From: Massilia sp. 9I
Lineage (GTDB): Bacteria; Pseudomonadota; Gammaproteobacteria; Burkholderiales; Burkholderiaceae_D
DNA length: 64,000 nucleotides
Assembly (NCBI RefSeq): GCF_902506415.1
Contig: NZ_LR733275.1
Coordinates: 2,085,795 to 2,149,794 of the forward strand
Direction of reading: 5' to 3'
Shown: positions 63,361-64,000 of the stretch, piece by piece
Layout: each line of letters begins with the position of its first letter
Position numbering within the stretch: position 1 is the stretch's first letter
Program-made: the position numbers and the translations under genes
Notes under the pieces: model-generated
Databases searched by the model: none
Told to the model about the DNA's origin: nothing
Seen by the model: only the letters and a program-made list of their open reading frames with translations

Positions 63361-64000
63361 ATGACTCCTTCGACAGACACTGATACCGGTCTCCCCCTCG
63401 ACATGATCATTTTCGGCGGCATGGGCGACCTGGCGATGCGCAAGCTGCTGCCGGCGCTGTACATGGCCTACCTGCACGGCAACCTGCCGACGCCGACCCG
63501 CATCATCTCGACCGGCCGCCAGGACTTCGACCGCGAAGCCTACCTGGCCCATGTCGAAGCGAATTCGCGCTCCTTCATTGCCAGCAACAACTTCAACGAG
63601 AAAACCTGGGACGGCTTCGTGCAGCTGCTCGAGTACGTCCGCCTCGACGTCCAGCAGGCGCCCGACTTCGGCGCCCTGGCCCGCGCGGCCAACCCGGGCG
63701 CGCAGCGCGTGTTCTACCTGTCCACCGCGCCGGCCCTGTTCACCACCATCTGCGACAAGCTGGCCGAGGCCGGCCTGGTCGATCCCAAGGCCCGGGTGGT
63801 GCTGGAAAAGCCGCTGGGACAAGACCTCGACTCCGCCATCGAAATCAACGAAGCGGTCGGCAAGCACTTTGCCGAATCGCAGATCTACCGCATCGACCAC
63901 TACCTGGGCAAGGAAACCGTGCAGAACCTGATGGTGCTGCGCTTCGGCAACTCGATCCTGGAACCGCTGTGGCGCGCGCCGAACATCTCGAGCGTGCAGA
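63361..64000 (+). CDS. zwf: Glucose-6-phosphate 1-dehydrogenase (N-terminal part)
   Basis: The first 213 residues; the gene runs off the window end. The NADP-binding motif MIIFGGMGDLAMRKLLPAL replaces the usual GASGDLA with GGMGDLA. The substrate/catalytic block RIDHYLGKETVQNLMVLRF is at about 178-196, with His180 and Lys184 that contact glucose 6-phosphate. The EKPLG element (VVLEKPLGQDL) is also present. It converts glucose 6-phosphate to 6-phosphogluconolactone. The start has no clear Shine-Dalgarno; a short in-frame-stopped ATG 22 bases upstream is not part of the gene. Confidence 0.93.
   Translation, partial: MTPSTDTDTGLPLDMIIFGGMGDLAMRKLLPALYMAYLHGNLPTPTRIISTGRQDFDREAYLAHVEANSRSFIASNNFNEKTWDGFVQLLEYVRLDVQQAPDFGALARAANPGAQRVFYLSTAPALFTTICDKLAEAGLVDPKARVVLEKPLGQDLDSAIEINEAVGKHFAESQIYRIDHYLGKETVQNLMVLRFGNSILEPLWRAPNISSVQ

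Overview
The window is a GC-rich bacterial chromosome segment (about two-thirds G+C by eye). Gene content points to a betaproteobacterium of the Oxalobacteraceae, most likely Massilia or a close relative: a Bug-type tctCBA transporter, several LysR regulators, many c-di-GMP and two-component proteins, and TonB receptors linked to polysaccharide use. The genus is inferred from gene families, not from a marker gene. No rRNA, tRNA, CRISPR array, prophage or complete insertion sequence was seen.

Layout. 1-4.5 kb: the tail of a probable drug/metabolite transporter, then a secreted GH43 glycosidase divergent from a TonB-dependent receptor, with a perfect palindrome between them. 4.5-8.9 kb: a receiver-diguanylate cyclase translationally coupled to a large hybrid kinase. 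8.9-14.4 kb: a Pro-rich membrane protein with a Cys-rich tip, DedA, LysR, OsmC, and a pirin gene with an upstream LysR gene and duplicated LysR-type operators, then an ankyrin protein. 14.5-25 kb: GAF-GGDEF-EAL protein, small secreted protein, GNAT, LytS/LytTR pair, a 117-bp hairpin repeat in tandem, LysR/SDR pair, a LOV blue-light histidine kinase with a receiver partner, and purU. 25-32 kb: Atm1-like ABC exporter, a secreted small protein plus DUF2145 protein, and a paoABC-like molybdenum hydroxylase operon. 32-41 kb: lipoprotein, then the alpha-2-macroglobulin/PBP1C pair. 41-48.5 kb: tctCBA, DNA polymerase II in an operon with a DUF455 ferritin-like protein, an isochorismatase-fold protein lacking the usual nucleophile, and a membrane protein.

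48.5-51.2 kb is an AT-richer accessory island. It holds a DUF3630-like small protein, a KAP-type P-loop NTPase and a small hypothetical gene, each bordered by copies of a palindromic GTCCGC...AGCGGAC repeat. A diverged copy recurs near 63.2 kb.

51-64 kb: a second LytS/LytTR pair, an uncharacterised three-gene operon (BNR propeller plus two membrane proteins) ending in a strong hairpin terminator, a TonB receptor, a fluoroacetate dehalogenase-like hydrolase with all key residues, an APC permease, an exported methyltransferase, an MBL-fold lipoprotein, and the start of zwf preceded by a 31-bp-spaced direct repeat.

The most promising leads are the NTPase/repeat island, the BNR-membrane operon, the secreted small protein/DUF2145 pair, and the LysR operator pair placed at about -65 and +59 of the predicted pirin promoter.
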